64,000 nt of DNA from Symsagittifera roscoffensis (taxonomy: Eukaryota > Xenacoelomorpha > Acoela > Convolutidae): positions 36,731,888 to 36,795,887 of the forward strand of contig NC_087065.1 in NCBI RefSeq assembly GCF_963678635.1. The letters are read 5' to 3'. The position numbers and the translations under genes are program-made. Below, in pieces: positions 1-10,895 of this stretch. Numbering within the stretch: position 1 is the first letter of the stretch; every line of letters starts with the position of its first letter. Under the pieces are notes generated by a model. The model was not told the origin of the DNA. It saw only the letters and a list, made by a program, of their open reading frames with translations, and searched no databases.

Positions 1-2
1 AT

Positions 3-52
3 GTTAATCGTAAAAGATTCTAAATTAGAATTTAGAATCTTTTACGATTAAC
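3..52. repeat. perfect 50-bp palindrome
   Basis: Two 24-base arms (3-26 and 29-52) are exact reverse complements around a 2-base centre (AG). The arm begins GTTAATCGTAAAAGATTC. It is repeated identically at 3118-3167, at the same place in the second tandem unit. It could extrude as a cruciform or mark the end of a foldback element. Confidence 0.95.
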
Positions 53-399
53 AAATCATTTAGAATCATCTTAGAATCTGGAGCTTACCATCTCACTACT
101 TGAAACTTACCACCCAAATTTTTTTTTTCAATTTTTTAATAAAAAAATGTCTTTTCAAGATAAAAATGTATTTGCAAGTAAAACTTGAAAATTTTCAAAA
201 CTTTTTCTCAAACTTACCTTCTGAAACTTACCATACCAAATTTTTGTAAGACAAGGTACCCCTTACATATCACAAATCGAAAAAGTCAGCTAAGAAACGC
301 AATTACCGGCAAAATCGAGCTCAAAAATTCGGGCGCCAAAACTTTTTCTGAATCTTACGACCTTACCGTCTGAAACTTTGCCATCTGAAACCTACTATC

Positions 400-515
400 T
401 TAATACATTGGGAAACCTATTCCCTATCTTAATAGATTGGGAAATCTATAGCCTATGTTAATACATAGGGTGACGAACGGATACTCTATAGCCTATGTTA
501 AAACATGGGAGTCGT
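400..515. repeat. short degenerate tandem repeat
   Basis: Four units of about 30 bases run in tandem, each built on TTAATACATTGGGAAA or TTAATACATAGGG with CTATAGCCTA between. The copy in the second 3.1-kb unit lies at about 3515-3635. There GGGTGACGAC at 3583 and GTCGTCACCC at 3626 form a 10-bp inverted repeat around the last unit. Confidence 0.6.
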
Positions 516-1634
516 CACCCCCCTCCCCGGCTGAACTGCCCCGACATATACTACTTAAAGTATTCTTTTGAAAAAACAGGATAAATTATTTTTTTGAAAC
601 ATCAAAATAGCAAAAGAACCATACAAACACACAAAATAAAAAGGAAACAACCAAAGAACAAAAGAAAAAACGTCTGATGAAAAAGAACAAAAAGTTGAAC
701 AAAAAAAGAGACTCTGCTCAAAGATACGGTAAAAAAAACGCACTTAAATGGCCTCACCCATCAGAACGGCGTCGCTCGAAGTACATGTGCCCCTAATGTG
801 CTAAACTCCCGATCCACAATTATTACTAAAAGTAGCTCTAGTGTGAGCAACTATTCATAATAATTGAACTAAAAAACGCTTTTGCGAAAACAACTAATAA
901 AAATCATAAGTAAAACTGACATCACTAACAGAACGTAGATATAAATATGCGATGTAAAAAAATTTCTTTGAAGAAAAAAACAAGCAGCAAAGAGAGATGA
1001 AAACTCGGTGACATTCCGACTTTGGAATGGTAAATCTATTGGTTTGTTGCCGTAGTCAGAAGTCTCACAGGATTTAAAGTTTAGACCCAACTTCGCAGCA
1101 AAGGTACCCATTGAAGAAGAACAATGGCCAAGTCGATGTCGACTCAACATACGGATCCTAGTCACTTGAAGCTTCACACAGAAAAGTCATACCCCATCTC
1201 TCTTTTCGATGAATAGTTGAGAACGCACCTAGTCTCCCTCTATTTAACGAAATCTGAAATCTTGACACGAGCACTCAACACGATCACTCAACAGAAACAC
1301 TCAACACGATCTGAATATACGAGACCCACTTGTGAAGTACGAGCAAATGCGCCCCTTCTACGAAAACAACTACTCCTCAACACGAGCAACTGTTTCTATC
1401 TCCTCTTCACGCAATCACTGCTTCAAAAATAATCTACTCCAAGAATCAAAAAACTTCTCCATCCATCCTTGACAACAACAAACATTAAAATTAAAAGTTT
1501 TCTGAACCCTGGATGGGTGGAGCTAGTTTGAAACTAGTATTTTTATCCAATTGTTTTTTTGATGAAACTATCTCCATATATTTTTTCTAAATAACCTATC
1601 ATGGTCCATAACTAGCACTTACAATTATTTTTAA

Positions 1635-1660
1635 GGCTGAAGCTATTTATAGTTTCAGCC
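1635..1660. repeat. short hairpin
   Basis: GGCTGAAGCTAT and ATAGTTTCAGCC pair with one mismatch around a 2-base loop. The same hairpin is at 4752-4777 in the second unit. No function can be assigned. Confidence 0.6.
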
Positions 1661-2699
1661 AGGAAAAAATTAACTTAATTTACTTCCAAATATCTAACTC
1701 GCAAATACCAGTAAAAACTAGATCTATTGAGACTAGGAGATATAAGAGTAAGGTTAAGATCGGTCTTAGTTTAAGAAGTTGCACGAATCTATCCGACCGA
1801 AAATGACATTGCGTGACGAACAGACGGTGTATTTTATCTGAAAATACTCTATATGATTGAGCCTCCCCGGACATAAATTCACTAGGTTAGGACTTTTCAG
1901 CCAACAAGAATCGAGCATTTTAGATGCAGCGCTTAGCAAATTCAATTTATAAAATGCGCTGGGTTGGAAGATCTTAACTTTGTCTACTTGGGGGGGGTGG
2001 GGTGGGATGTTAACTTGATCTGATATTTCGATTATTTAAAGTAGAATATTGTTAAGTAAGATCTTTGTAAATGAGGTCAAAATTTATTTTCTATTCCACA
2101 GACTTCGCGGTGCTTCTGCGCTCGAACTTTCAATTAACAGTATTGACTCCGATTGTGGGTATGAAAAAAATGAACAATTGAATGTTTTTAAAGTTTGAGA
2201 ACTTTCCCTTTTTACTTTTACCGTCTTTTCTACTGTTCTATATTTACGTACTTGCCAATTTTTCCTTTTTATTTGTTTCTTAAATTCGCTTGGAAAACTA
2301 ATATCCAAAAATTTAAAGTTTTTTCTCTCAGTAGAAAAATGTAAGTTGACATTGTTAGAAATTCACTGCAAAAGCACCTTATCTTCGTTTGCCTTGCTTG
2401 TTTTGTTTTTCTAGCACGAATATACCCATCAAACATGCTGAATAAACCGTGACATCTCACGGTTTAAAAGGATGCAGCTGGTAGGATGCTGAGCAGATAG
2501 GTAAAAATTCATTCGTTAATTGGCATGGTAGTAAGTAGAAAAAATTCTGTTTGACCAATATTTTTTTGCGCGAATGACAAAACTGGGTCATCATTAAATG
2601 AAAGCTGCCCACTCAAGGCTTGGTTATAAGCTATATAATCCTCTGCTTAGCATTCCCTCTGCCCAATTTTGTCGATTTCTTTTAGATCGACCAATATAA

Positions 2700-2955
2700 A
2701 TTTCCCGGCACTGCCAAAGCACAAAAAAGACCCTGTTTTGGCCAAAATTTCTGCGCCAAAATTTTGAAAAAAAAACAGGCCAAAATAGCGTTTTTAGGCA
2801 CATTTTGGAGTTTTTTCGGCGCGCGCTCCCACCTAAAATTAGTATTTATTTGCGCCAAAGTCGCTTTTAGAAATAATTTAGGGTCAGTCTGCCATAAATG
2901 GATATCTCAAAATAGAACAAAGGGGGGACTCTTTGGGTCGGCAGGGGTTCAAATA
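2700..2955 (-). repeat. GGCGCGCGCTCCC dispersed repeat
   Basis: The block containing CCTGTTTTGGCCAAAATTTC, TTTTTAGGCAC and TTCGGCGCGCGCTCCC matches the reverse complement of the hAT MITE interiors at 62138-62528 and 63546-63935, and of a fragment at 62745-62945. Orientation is given relative to those copies. It has no long open frame and is non-coding. Confidence 0.8.
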
Positions 2956-3117
2956 AAATTGGGTTCAGTAAACTGTATACGATGCTGTGAATTAATACAT
3001 TTTCTCTGTAATTAATCTTTTTTTTTTGAAAAAACTCTTTTTAAACGCTACGTTTGGGTTAACAGTATATTGTTTTACGATTAACAAATCATTTAGAATC
3101 GTTTGGGTTAACATCAT

Positions 3118-3167
3118 GTTAATCGTAAAAGATTCTAAATTAGAATTTAGAATCTTTTACGATTAAC
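3118..3167. repeat. perfect 50-bp palindrome, second copy
   Basis: Identical copy of the palindrome at 3-52. A partial right arm also occurs alone just upstream, at about 3073-3100. Confidence 0.95.
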
Positions 3168-5824
3168 AAATCATTTAGAATCATCTTAGAATCTGGAGCT
3201 TACCATCTCACTACTTGAAACTTACCATCCAAAATTTTTTTTTCAATTTTTTAATAAAAAAATGTCTTTTCAAGATAAAAATGTATTTGCAAGTAAAACT
3301 TGAAAATTTTCAAAACTTTTTCTCAAACTTACCTTCTGAAACTTACCATACCAAATTTTTGTAAGACAAGGTACCCCTTACATATCACAAATCGAAAAAG
3401 TTAGCTAAGAAACGCAATTACCGGCAAAATCGAGCTCAAAAATTCGGGCGCCAAAACTTTTTCTGAATCTTACGACCTTACCGTCTGAAACTTTGCCATC
3501 TGAAACCTACTATCTTAATACATTGGGAAACCTATTCCCTATCTTAATAGATTGGGAAATCTATAGCCTATGTTAATACATAGGGTGACGACCGGATACT
3601 CTATAGCCTATGTTAAAACATGGGAGTCGTCACCCCCCTCCCCGGCTGAACTGCCCCGACATATACTACTTAAATTATTCTTTTGAAAAAACAGGATAAA
3701 TTATTTTTTTGAAACATCAAAATAGCAAAAGAACCACACAAACACACAAAATAAAAAGGACACAACCAAAGAACAAAAGAAAAAACGTCTGATGAAAAAG
3801 AACAAAAAGTTGAACAAAAAAAGAGACTCTGCTCAAAGATACGGTAAAAAAAAACGCACTTAAATGGCCTCACCCATCAGAACGGCGTCGCTCGAAGTAC
3901 ATGTGCCCCTAATGTGCTAAACTCCCGATCCACAATTATTACTAAGAGTAGCTCTAGTGTGAGCAACTATTTATAATAATCGAACTAAAAAACCCTTTTG
4001 CGAAAACAACTAATATAAATCATAAGTAAAACTGACATCACTAACAGAACGTAGATATAAACATGCGATGTAAAAAAATTTCTTTGAAGAAAAAAACAAG
4101 CAGCAAAGAGAGATGAAAACTCGGTGACATTCCGACTTTGGAATGGTAAATCTATTGGTTTGTTGCCGTAGTCAGAAGTCTCACAGGATTTAAAGTTTAG
4201 ACCCAAATTCGCAGCAAAGGTACCCATTGAAGAAGAACAATGGCCAAGTCGATGTCGACTCAACATACGGATCCTAGTCACTTGAAGCTTCACACAGAAA
4301 AGTCATACCCCATCTCTCTTTTCGATGAATAGTTGAGAACGCACGTAGTCTCCCTCTATTTAACGAAATCTGAAATCTTGACACGAGCACTCAACACGAT
4401 CACTCAACACAAACACTCAACACGATCTGAATATACGAGACCCACTTGTGAAGTACGAGCAAATGCGCCCCTTCTACGAAGACAACTACTCCTCAACACG
4501 AGCAACTGTTTCTATCTCCTCTTCACGCAATCACTGCTTCAAAAATAATCTACTCCAAGAATCAAAAAAACTTCTCCATCCATCCTTCACAACAACAAAC
4601 ATTAAACTTAAAAGTTTTCTGAACCCTGGATGGGTGGAGCTAGTTTGAAACTAGTATTTTTATCCAATTGTTTTTTTGATGAAACTATCTCCATATATTT
4701 TTTCTAAATAACCTATCATGGTCCATAACTAGCACTTACAATTATTTTTAAGGCTGAAGCTATTTATAGTTTCAGCCAGGAAAAAATTAACTTAATTTAC
4801 TTCCAAATATCTAACTCGCAAATACCAGTAAAAACTAGATCTATTGAGACTAGGAGATATAAGAGTAAGGTTAAGATCGGTCTTAGTTTAAGAAGTTGCA
4901 CGAATCTATCCGACCGAAAATGACATTGCGTGACGAACAGACGGTGTACTTTATCTGAAAATACTCTATATGATTGAGCCTCCCCGGACATAAGTTCACT
5001 AGGTTGGGACTTTTCAGCCAACAAGAATCGAGCATTTTAGATGCAGCGCTTAGCAAATTCAATTTAAAAAATGCGCTGGGTTGGAGGATCTTAACTTTGT
5101 CTACTTGGGGGGGGGGGGATGGGATGTTAACTTGATCTGATATTTCGATTATTTAAAGTAGAATATTGTTAAGTTAGATCTTTGTAAATGAGGTCAAAAT
5201 TTATCTTCTATTCCACAGACTTCGCGGTGCTTCTGCGCTCGAACTTTCAATTAACAGTATTGACTCCGATTGTGGGTATGAAAAAAATGAACAATTGAAT
5301 GTTTTTAAAGTTTGAGAACTTTCCCTTTTTACTTTTTCCGTCTTTTCTACTGTTCTATATTTACGTACTTGCCAATTTTTCCGTTTTATTTGTTTCTTAA
5401 ATTCGCTTGAAAAACTAATATCTAAAAATTGAAAGTTTTTTCTCAGCAGAAAAATGTAGGATTGGCTAATTTGACATTGTTAGAAATTCACTGCAAAAGC
5501 ACCTTATCTTCGTTTGCCTTGCTTGTTTTGTTTTTCTAGCACGAATATACCCATCAAACATGCTGAATAAACCGTGACATCTCACGGTTTAAAAGGATGC
5601 AGCTGGTAGGATGCTGAGCAGACAGGTAAAAATTCATTCGTTAATTGGCATGGTAGTCAGTAGAAAAAAATTCTGTTTGACCAATATTTTTTTGCGCGAA
5701 TGACAAAACTGGGTCATCATTAAATGAAAGCTGCCCACTCAAGGCTTGGTTATAAGCTCTATATTCCCCTGCTTAGCATTCCCTCTGCCCAATTTTGTCG
5801 ATTTCTTTTAGATCGACCAAAATC

Positions 5825-6078
5825 AATTTCCCGGCACTGCCAAAGCACAAAAAAGACCCTGTTTTGGCCAAAATTTCTGCGCCAAAATTTTGAAAAAAAC
5901 AGGCCAAAATAGCGTTTTTAGGCACATTTTGGAGTTTTTTCGGCGCGCGCTCCCACCTAAAAATAGTATTTATTTGCGCCAAAGTCGCTTTTAGAAATAA
6001 CTTAGGGTCAGTCTGCCATAAATGGATATCTCAAAATAGAACAAAGGGGGGACCCTTTGGGTCGGCAGGGGTTCAAAT
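5825..6078 (-). repeat. GGCGCGCGCTCCC dispersed repeat
   Basis: Second-unit copy of the repeat at 2700-2955. It ends in GGGACCCTTTGGGTCGGCAG followed by GGGTTCAAATCC, and the same ending is recognisable, inverted, at about 62755-62795. Confidence 0.8.
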
Positions 6079-6409
6079 CCTTAAAAAAGGAAGTCTACCC
6101 CCACACGCCCAGCCCCCCCCCCCCCCAATCCGCTGTTGGCCTTAGTCTTTGCAATTTACTGTTCCTGGCTGGTTGTTTTTTCGCCAATGCAGCACTCACT
6201 CTAGCTTGGATTGCGCCTGAGTCAGTAGCACTTTGGTTTAGAGAGGAACCCAATGCTCCAGAGGAACCGAAGAGAGAGGAACGCAATTACACACTGGTGC
6301 CCCCACAGGGGCTACACATGTGACTCAGAAAGAGAAACGCTACTATTGAAAAACAGCACAAGCAGAGCAGGCAGTTGTGATGGTGAAGCTTATGGAACCA
6401 TGGAAACAA
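6079..6409. other. no recognisable gene; poly-C tract
   Basis: This stretch follows the tandem repeat directly. It holds a run of about 15 C near 6113-6127 and open frames on both strands that are short and match nothing I know. I see no supported gene. Confidence 0.5.
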
Positions 6410-6835
6410 AGACGTTCTGATGATGAAAAAGCTTGTCGAACTCGAGCTGTTTGCAGTGCTGGATAAGCTCGTGGATTTAAAGCAGCTTGGAATGCTGAAG
6501 TAGCTTGTCGAACTTGAGCAGCTTGTAGTGCTGGAGAAGCTTGTGGAACTAAAGATGCTTGAGAAGCTGAAGAACCTTGTCGGAACTAAAGACGCTTGAG
6601 ATGCTGAAGTAGCTTGTCGAACTTGAGCAGCTTGTAGTGCTGGAGAAGCTCGTGGAGTTAAAGACGCTTGGGATGCTGAAGTAGCTTTCGAACTCGAGTA
6701 GCCTGTGGTGCTGGAGAAGCTTGTGGAACTAACGACGCTTGGGATGCTGAAGAACCTTGTCGGAACTAAAGACGCTTGAGATGCTGAAGTAGTTTGTCGA
6801 ACTTGAGAAGCTGAAGTAGCTTTGCGTAATTTCAC
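6410..6835. repeat. minisatellite (GCTTGT-GGA-CTGAAG type)
   Basis: Degenerate units of about 70 bp, arranged in a larger period of about 180 bp, contain GCTTGTGGAACTAAAGACGC, GCTGAAGTAGCTTGTCGAAC and GTAGTGCTGGAGAAGC. The - strand reads through as a Ser/Thr/Ala-rich repetitive frame (6287-6835, motifs such as ATSASQASL). A frame kept open by an array whose period is divisible by three is expected by chance, so a protein is not supported. Confidence 0.8.
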
Positions 6836-7321
6836 TTGGATGCCACAGCATATACAAATTGGATATTATTCAATTAGATACTAGCAATTTCCCCCAGCAA
6901 TTCATATGACATAAAAAGGCAAGAAAGCGTCGTATCCACAACCAGCCAATCAGAAAGCAGCGTCTGTACCATTTCAAGTTTTTGCACGTTTTCCCTGTCT
7001 CCGACATTAATTCCAAGTTAATCTCAGACAAACTAATAAAAAACAATTTTTTCCAGATATCGATTAGCTAATTCAACTTTCTCTGGACAAATCTCCACGC
7101 AGATAAGCAAAACAAGAAAAACCCGATCGGAATAGACCGAAATAACGCCGATCATCTGAAGAAGTCAGCAAATCAGGCGCAAGAGAACAAAGCAAACCTC
7201 AGTAACGAACTTGAGACAGGTTTATGCCAAAAATTTGGCAATTTTTCGACTAAAGAGATCAATAGAGTCATCAAGAAAAGCAAATCTTATGGCGAACCAG
7301 GTGGTTGAATTGGCCACAAGG
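6836..7321. other. no recognisable gene
   Basis: Apparently single-copy sequence between the minisatellite and the gap. A short + frame begins at 7211 and runs into the N block, so its extent is unknown. I see no domain or RNA gene. Confidence 0.4.
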
Positions 7322-7521
7322 NNNNNNNNNNNNNNNNNNNNNNNNNNNNNNNNNNNNNNNNNNNNNNNNNNNNNNNNNNNNNNNNNNNNNNNNNNNNNNN
7401 NNNNNNNNNNNNNNNNNNNNNNNNNNNNNNNNNNNNNNNNNNNNNNNNNNNNNNNNNNNNNNNNNNNNNNNNNNNNNNNNNNNNNNNNNNNNNNNNNNNN
7501 NNNNNNNNNNNNNNNNNNNNN
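7322..7521. other. assembly gap (200 N)
   Basis: Exactly 200 N. A round number suggests a scaffold gap of nominal size. Frames that cross it have no meaning. Confidence 1.
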
Positions 7522-8109
7522 GAACAGTTGAAAAGTTTTCATGATAAACTAGAAAAAAAAATTGATTATGCTAATAGTTGATCTTAAAACACAATATAGA
7601 GGAGTTTTCAGAGGAAACAGTTGTTCTTTGCGATAGTGTTTAAAACTGACAAAAAAGTCTCGGTGAAGCTGAAAACATCATCCGAACAGGCAAGTGGACG
7701 ATGTGTTTGTACGTTTGAAATCATGAACCTTTAATCATTGAATTGAATCAAAAATAAATTATTTTCAATGCAATCATCCAAAGGATCTTCAAGGTAGCCG
7801 TTCAACTTTCCACGCTTCGATTCGTCTGAGGCTGTTATCGAGACTTGAAAAAACACTACAAGCTCCCATGACCCTTCCTAATTGTTCGAGTTGAAGGAGC
7901 AATGTAAATGCAATTCTTGGACCAGGGATCCTTTGTCTCATTAATCTATGGTAATATCATTTCATTGCATTCCAGGAGCCCTGGGCAGAGCAAACAGATT
8001 TGGGTCGTATCACAAGTGGTGGCTTACCCGGTCAACTTAAAGGCACAGCCAGCTCAACGATTCAATTAGGTAGCACAGCCGTCCCTAACAATAAGCACTT
8101 GCAACAAGG
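7522..8109. other. no recognisable gene
   Basis: Anonymous sequence between the gap and the left LTR remnant of the Gypsy element. I found no long frame, tRNA or repeat here. Confidence 0.4.
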
Positions 8110-8320
8110 TGTCAGAGTGATTAAATTAGTTCACAGTCCATTTTAGTTCTATCTTATTGCAATCTACTTAATCTATCTGTCTGGCGCTAATTGGTATTTA
8201 ACATTCGGAGTTGTCTGTCACCTTTAGTTGACCTCTGTTTTATTGTCTCCGACTAATTCTCTGAATTACAGTTTATATCTTCCGTACTAAATTTACACCC
8301 TCGAAACCTATTTCTTGACA
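8110..8320 (+). repeat. left LTR remnant
   Basis: TGTCAGAGTG at 8110 is a possible 5' end and TTCTTGACA at 8312-8320 the 3' end, giving the TG...CA form of an LTR. The part from 8146 aligns with 10629-10804. The first about 35 bases have no match in the right copy, so the left boundary is uncertain. Confidence 0.6.
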
Positions 8321-8338
8321 TAGCGCAGCCAACAGGCC
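8321..8338 (+). promoter_or_regulatory. possible primer-binding site
   Basis: TAGCGCAGCCAACAGGCC directly follows the CA end of the left LTR, where the tRNA primer-binding site of an LTR retrotransposon must lie. The TGGCGC-like start is typical apart from one base. The matching tRNA was not identified. Confidence 0.4.
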
Positions 8339-8531
8339 AAATTGGGGTAAAACCCACAGGGATTTACGTCGTTTTGGCCCCCTAAATTTTCGGAGCGACC
8401 AATGCTATGGGAGTTTTGGTTTAATCGGTTTCAATGGGGCATGGTGGGCAAAGGTAGTATTAACCCGAACAATTTCTTCTATGCAGCTACGCTAACAACC
8501 GCTCAATTTACGGCCCTACCGGAGGACGTCG

Positions 8532-9155
8532 ATGGAAAAACCGACAGAAGGCGGAACAAACGCTGATATCGAACTTATATATGTGCGTGGGGGAAAACGA
8601 CAGGATGAATTCCACAAGCGAAAACCGCATTTTGACTTGACTGCTACACGGTACCCGAGAGTCATTGATGCTTTGGAAACGGAGTTCAACAAAGAACGCA
8701 ACAAGACTCATGAGACCTTTCAGCTGTTGGCAAGGAAGCAACTCATTGGAGAATCATTGGAACAGTTCCATTCGGTCCTAAGTGGATTGGCAGCACGTTG
8801 CAATTTCGGAACGATGGAGACCAGAATCTTACGAGAGGTGATCATCGTAAACATGAACAACAGAGAGACCCAAATCAAACTGTGCCGGTCGACAAAAACA
8901 CCAGAGGAGGTGTATCGTATAGCATTGTCCTACGAGCGTGGAGACAATTTCGCAAAGGCGTACGGGTCAACAACAGCGGGAACGGCACCGAGCAGCACAA
9001 CTGGTGGAGCGTTCCATCGTTCCAAATCAAAACGGAACCGGTGGGGGCAATCCGAGGCGGATATCGGGATAGTAGGCAACGCGGACAAGAATCGTACAGA
9101 GAACGACCGGGGCCCCACAAGGAAACAGGAGGTGCTACAATTGCCATCAACCTAA
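8532..9155 (+). pseudogene. Gypsy gag (capsid region), frameshifted
   Basis: An open frame of 207 codons reads as a retrotransposon Gag core: a run around FNKERNKTHETFQLL, then an alpha-helical segment with ESLEQFHSVLSGLAARCNF and IVNMNNRETQIKL, then a basic low-complexity tail. The first Met at 8532 is probably internal, because Gag-like sequence continues upstream (about 8462-8530) in another frame. The reading shifts frame near 9120-9133, just before the zinc knuckles, so the C-terminal nucleocapsid part is separated from the core. Gag would form the retrotransposon particle and bind RNA. Broken and non-functional. Confidence 0.8.
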
Positions 9156-9243
9156 CTTTACCCCAGAACACATGACAAGATGTCCGGCTAGTAGCGCAAC
9201 CTGCAACCTTTGCGGTTAGACAGGTCATTATGAGAAAACATGT
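9133..9243 (+). pseudogene. Gag zinc knuckles with in-frame stop
   Basis: In the frame shared with the protease, the first knuckle is CYNC-H-C shaped (Cys-x2-Cys-x9-His-x4-Cys, 9133-9183). The second is CNLCG-stop-TGHYEKTC (Cys-x2-Cys-x4-His-x4-Cys, 9202-9243), with a TAG at 9217-9219. All eight zinc ligands remain. These knuckles bind the element's RNA in Gypsy-type elements. Confidence 0.8.
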
Positions 9244-9420
9244 GGGGGAAACATGAAATAACCGAGGATAATCCAAGGTCAGGAAGTTTTGGACACAAGT
9301 GAGTCCGTAGACGCGGAGGATATCCATTTACAGCACGAAAGTTTCGTCTGATGAGTCAACACGCTTGAGGAAAGGCAGCGTTCATGGGACTCAGACAGCT
9401 CGGAGGGTGACTATGATTTA

Positions 9421-10285
9421 ATGGCCATTCACGCAAGGAAGGAGACCGAACTAAAAGTTGCGCGCGCAAAATTGCCGATTAAGATCAATGGGAAACAGAA
9501 AAGTGTGTGGAGAGACAGCGGATCGCCGATCTCAATAATTACAATCGAAGAATTAAGGAGAACACTAGGCACCGCAGATATAAAATTAATTGAGAAGAAA
9601 CCAGAGGTCAATTAGTTCAGGGACTACGGGAATAATCCACTACATTTACTAGAGACAATGACAGTGCGACTGGAAACGAACCAGTGGCGCGTCAAATCGA
9701 AGTTCAAGGTGATAGGAGGTGGCAGACCCTCTATCATTGGAAGGGACTCGATGTCTAGCCTGGGATTGCAGCTCATCCAGAAGACACCGGGGGATAAAAT
9801 GATGTCCACCCAGGAAGAAAAGCAGGAGGCTGAGACGTCTAGCGCGGAGGCACCACTGGATCAATGGCAGCTCTATTTCAGTAACCAATTTAACAATCTG
9901 TTCCGCCGAGTCGGTAAAACTCGAAACTACAAAGGACAAGCAGAGTTTTTCGAAAAATTAACACCGGTCCAACAGAAAGGAAGGAGGGTTCCGATAACAC
10001 TTCAAGAAAAGGTTGATCAAGAAACTTGTAAGCTTTTGAAACAAGGACATATCGAAAAACTTGAAGAATGCTCGGATAAGTACTTTGTTTCTCCAATTGT
10101 AATTACGGTGAAGAAAGATGGGTCCGTAAATCAGAATCGAGGGAGTTAAGCAAACAAGTCCACAAAAACAAATATCAAATGCCAAACATCGAAGAACTCA
10201 TGGACACGGTAGGACAGACTATAAATGAACGGAAAACGGGGGACGTTTATTTTTCTACCTTGATCTCAAATACGCTTACGGTGTG
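9421..10285 (+). pseudogene. Gypsy pol: protease and start of RT, broken
   Basis: The frame from 9421 holds an aspartic protease with the catalytic DSG at 9514-9522 and the flap/C-terminal signature IIGRDSMSSLGL further on. A TAG interrupts it at 9613-9615 and the frame resumes to 10149. The end enters reverse transcriptase (VPITLQEKVDQETCKLLKQG, then SPIVITVKKDGS). After a frameshift the RT palm continues with SRELSKQVHKNKYQMPN and reaches motif A (YFSTL-LKYAYG) near 10285 with one base missing. The fingers-palm part after motif A, with the YxDD box, is absent. Dead. Confidence 0.8.
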
Positions 10286-10374
10286 AATAAACAAAGCAGT
10301 CCCGTGGTGGTAGTTTTGATATATTAGATCATATTAGATTTCCCGTCGTATATCTTATTAGATTTCACGTGGTG

Positions 10375-10627
10375 GTAGTGGTGCAGTCGATTATTTACCA
10401 TCGTGTGAAGAGTGCTCGGGATTACGAATTTGTCGTCCATCTACAGGCATCCGTCTCTAACGTGAAAGTCCTGAGTGTATTGAGGATAATATTTGCTCAT
10501 TGTCGTAACTTTAGTGTGTAACTCTGGGTCTCTGCATTTAATCATTTCAATAATGGCTTGTAATTGGGGGTCAGCCAGATACTGAGATTCAACAAACCGA
10601 AGGTTGAATAGATCAGGAAGGGCGGTT
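10375..10627 (-). pseudogene. inverted Gypsy pol fragment (RNase H-integrase linker)
   Basis: Read on the - strand, this piece gives a nearly continuous frame with DLFNLRFVESQYLADPQLQA, then HVRDGCL, one TAG (complement of 10441-10443), MDDKFVIPSTLHTMVNNRLH and HYHH. That is the form of the pol segment leading into the integrase HHCC zinc finger. It directly abuts the + strand right LTR, so it is inverted relative to the rest of the element. It probably came from a related copy or from an internal inversion. Confidence 0.7.
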
Positions 10628-10628
10628 T

Positions 10629-10804
10629 GTTCTATCTTATTTATTGCAATCTTCTTAATCTATCTGTCTGGCGCTAACTGTTATTTAACCTTCGGAGTTG
10701 TCTCTCACTTTTGGTCGACCTGTTTCATTGTCTCCGACCAACTTTCTGGATTACAGTTTATATCTTCAGTTCTAAATTTACACTATCAAATCTTTTTCTT
10801 GACA
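10629..10804 (+). repeat. right LTR remnant
   Basis: Aligns with 8146-8320 in the same orientation (shared CTTAATCTATCTGTCTGGCG and GGATTACAGTTTATATCTTC-type stretches) and ends in CTTGACA. The divergence between the copies points to an old insertion. Confidence 0.7.
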
Positions 10805-10829
10805 AAGTATGGATATAGAGTCAAGTCAA

Positions 10830-10895
10830 ATGCTTCAAAAAAATTGTCTGGATCTCCTTTCACAGTTCTCACGATAACATCAAAATACTCCTGAA
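10830..10895 (-). mobile_element. short fragment of - strand Penelope-like RT
   Basis: The - strand reads IVRTVKGDPDNF, the same motif as the N-type Penelope-like elements at 14395-14440 and 18290-18330. It is the remainder of a cassette copy truncated by, or next to, the Gypsy insertion. Confidence 0.6.

Larger units (their letters stand above)
1..2955. repeat. 3.1-kb tandem repeat, unit 1
   Basis: The sequence from 1 is repeated almost base for base from 3116, a period of about 3115 bp, and the match ends near 2955 and 6078. Differences are scattered substitutions and small indels. The unit starts with a long perfect palindrome, then holds short TTAATACATTGGGAAA-type tandem motifs, a G-run near 1990, and at its right end a fragment of the GGCGCGCGCTCCC repeat family. 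Open frames inside are short, low in complexity and match no family I recognise, so I call no gene. It could be a large non-autonomous DNA element or a local segmental duplication. Confidence 0.9.
3116..6078. repeat. 3.1-kb tandem repeat, unit 2
   Basis: Second copy of the unit beginning at 1. A linker at 2956-3115 separates the units; it holds a partial copy of the unit start (TTTTACGATTAACAAATC at about 3073) between two GTTTGGGTTAACA motifs. The copy ends near 6078 in GGGTTCAAATCC, after which the sequence becomes unrelated. Confidence 0.9.
8110..10804 (+). mobile_element. degenerate Ty3/Gypsy LTR retrotransposon
   Basis: Two direct repeats (about 8146-8320 and 10629-10804) with several mismatches look like LTR remnants. 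Between them, in order on the + strand, lie a gag core, two zinc knuckles, an aspartic protease and the start of reverse transcriptase, all with stops and frameshifts. Coding breaks off near 10285 just after RT motif A. The piece up to the right LTR carries a later part of pol on the opposite strand. RNase H, most of RT and most of integrase are missing, so the element is dead. The zinc-knuckle layout is that of Ty3/Gypsy; the clade is not certain. Confidence 0.85.

Noticed and set aside
869-1177. 102-codon - strand frame in the 3.1-kb unit (and at 3985-4293) as a membrane protein
   Set aside because: It has a hydrophobic C-terminal stretch and is kept in both copies, but the copies are too recent for conservation to mean anything and no start context, family or splice sites support it.
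6287-6835. 182-codon Ser/Ala-rich - strand frame as a protein
   Set aside because: It is produced by a minisatellite, has no domain, and the opposite strand is equally repetitive.
7211-7544. Open frames on both strands across the N block
   Set aside because: Translation through 200 N is meaningless; the real sequence and its length are unknown.
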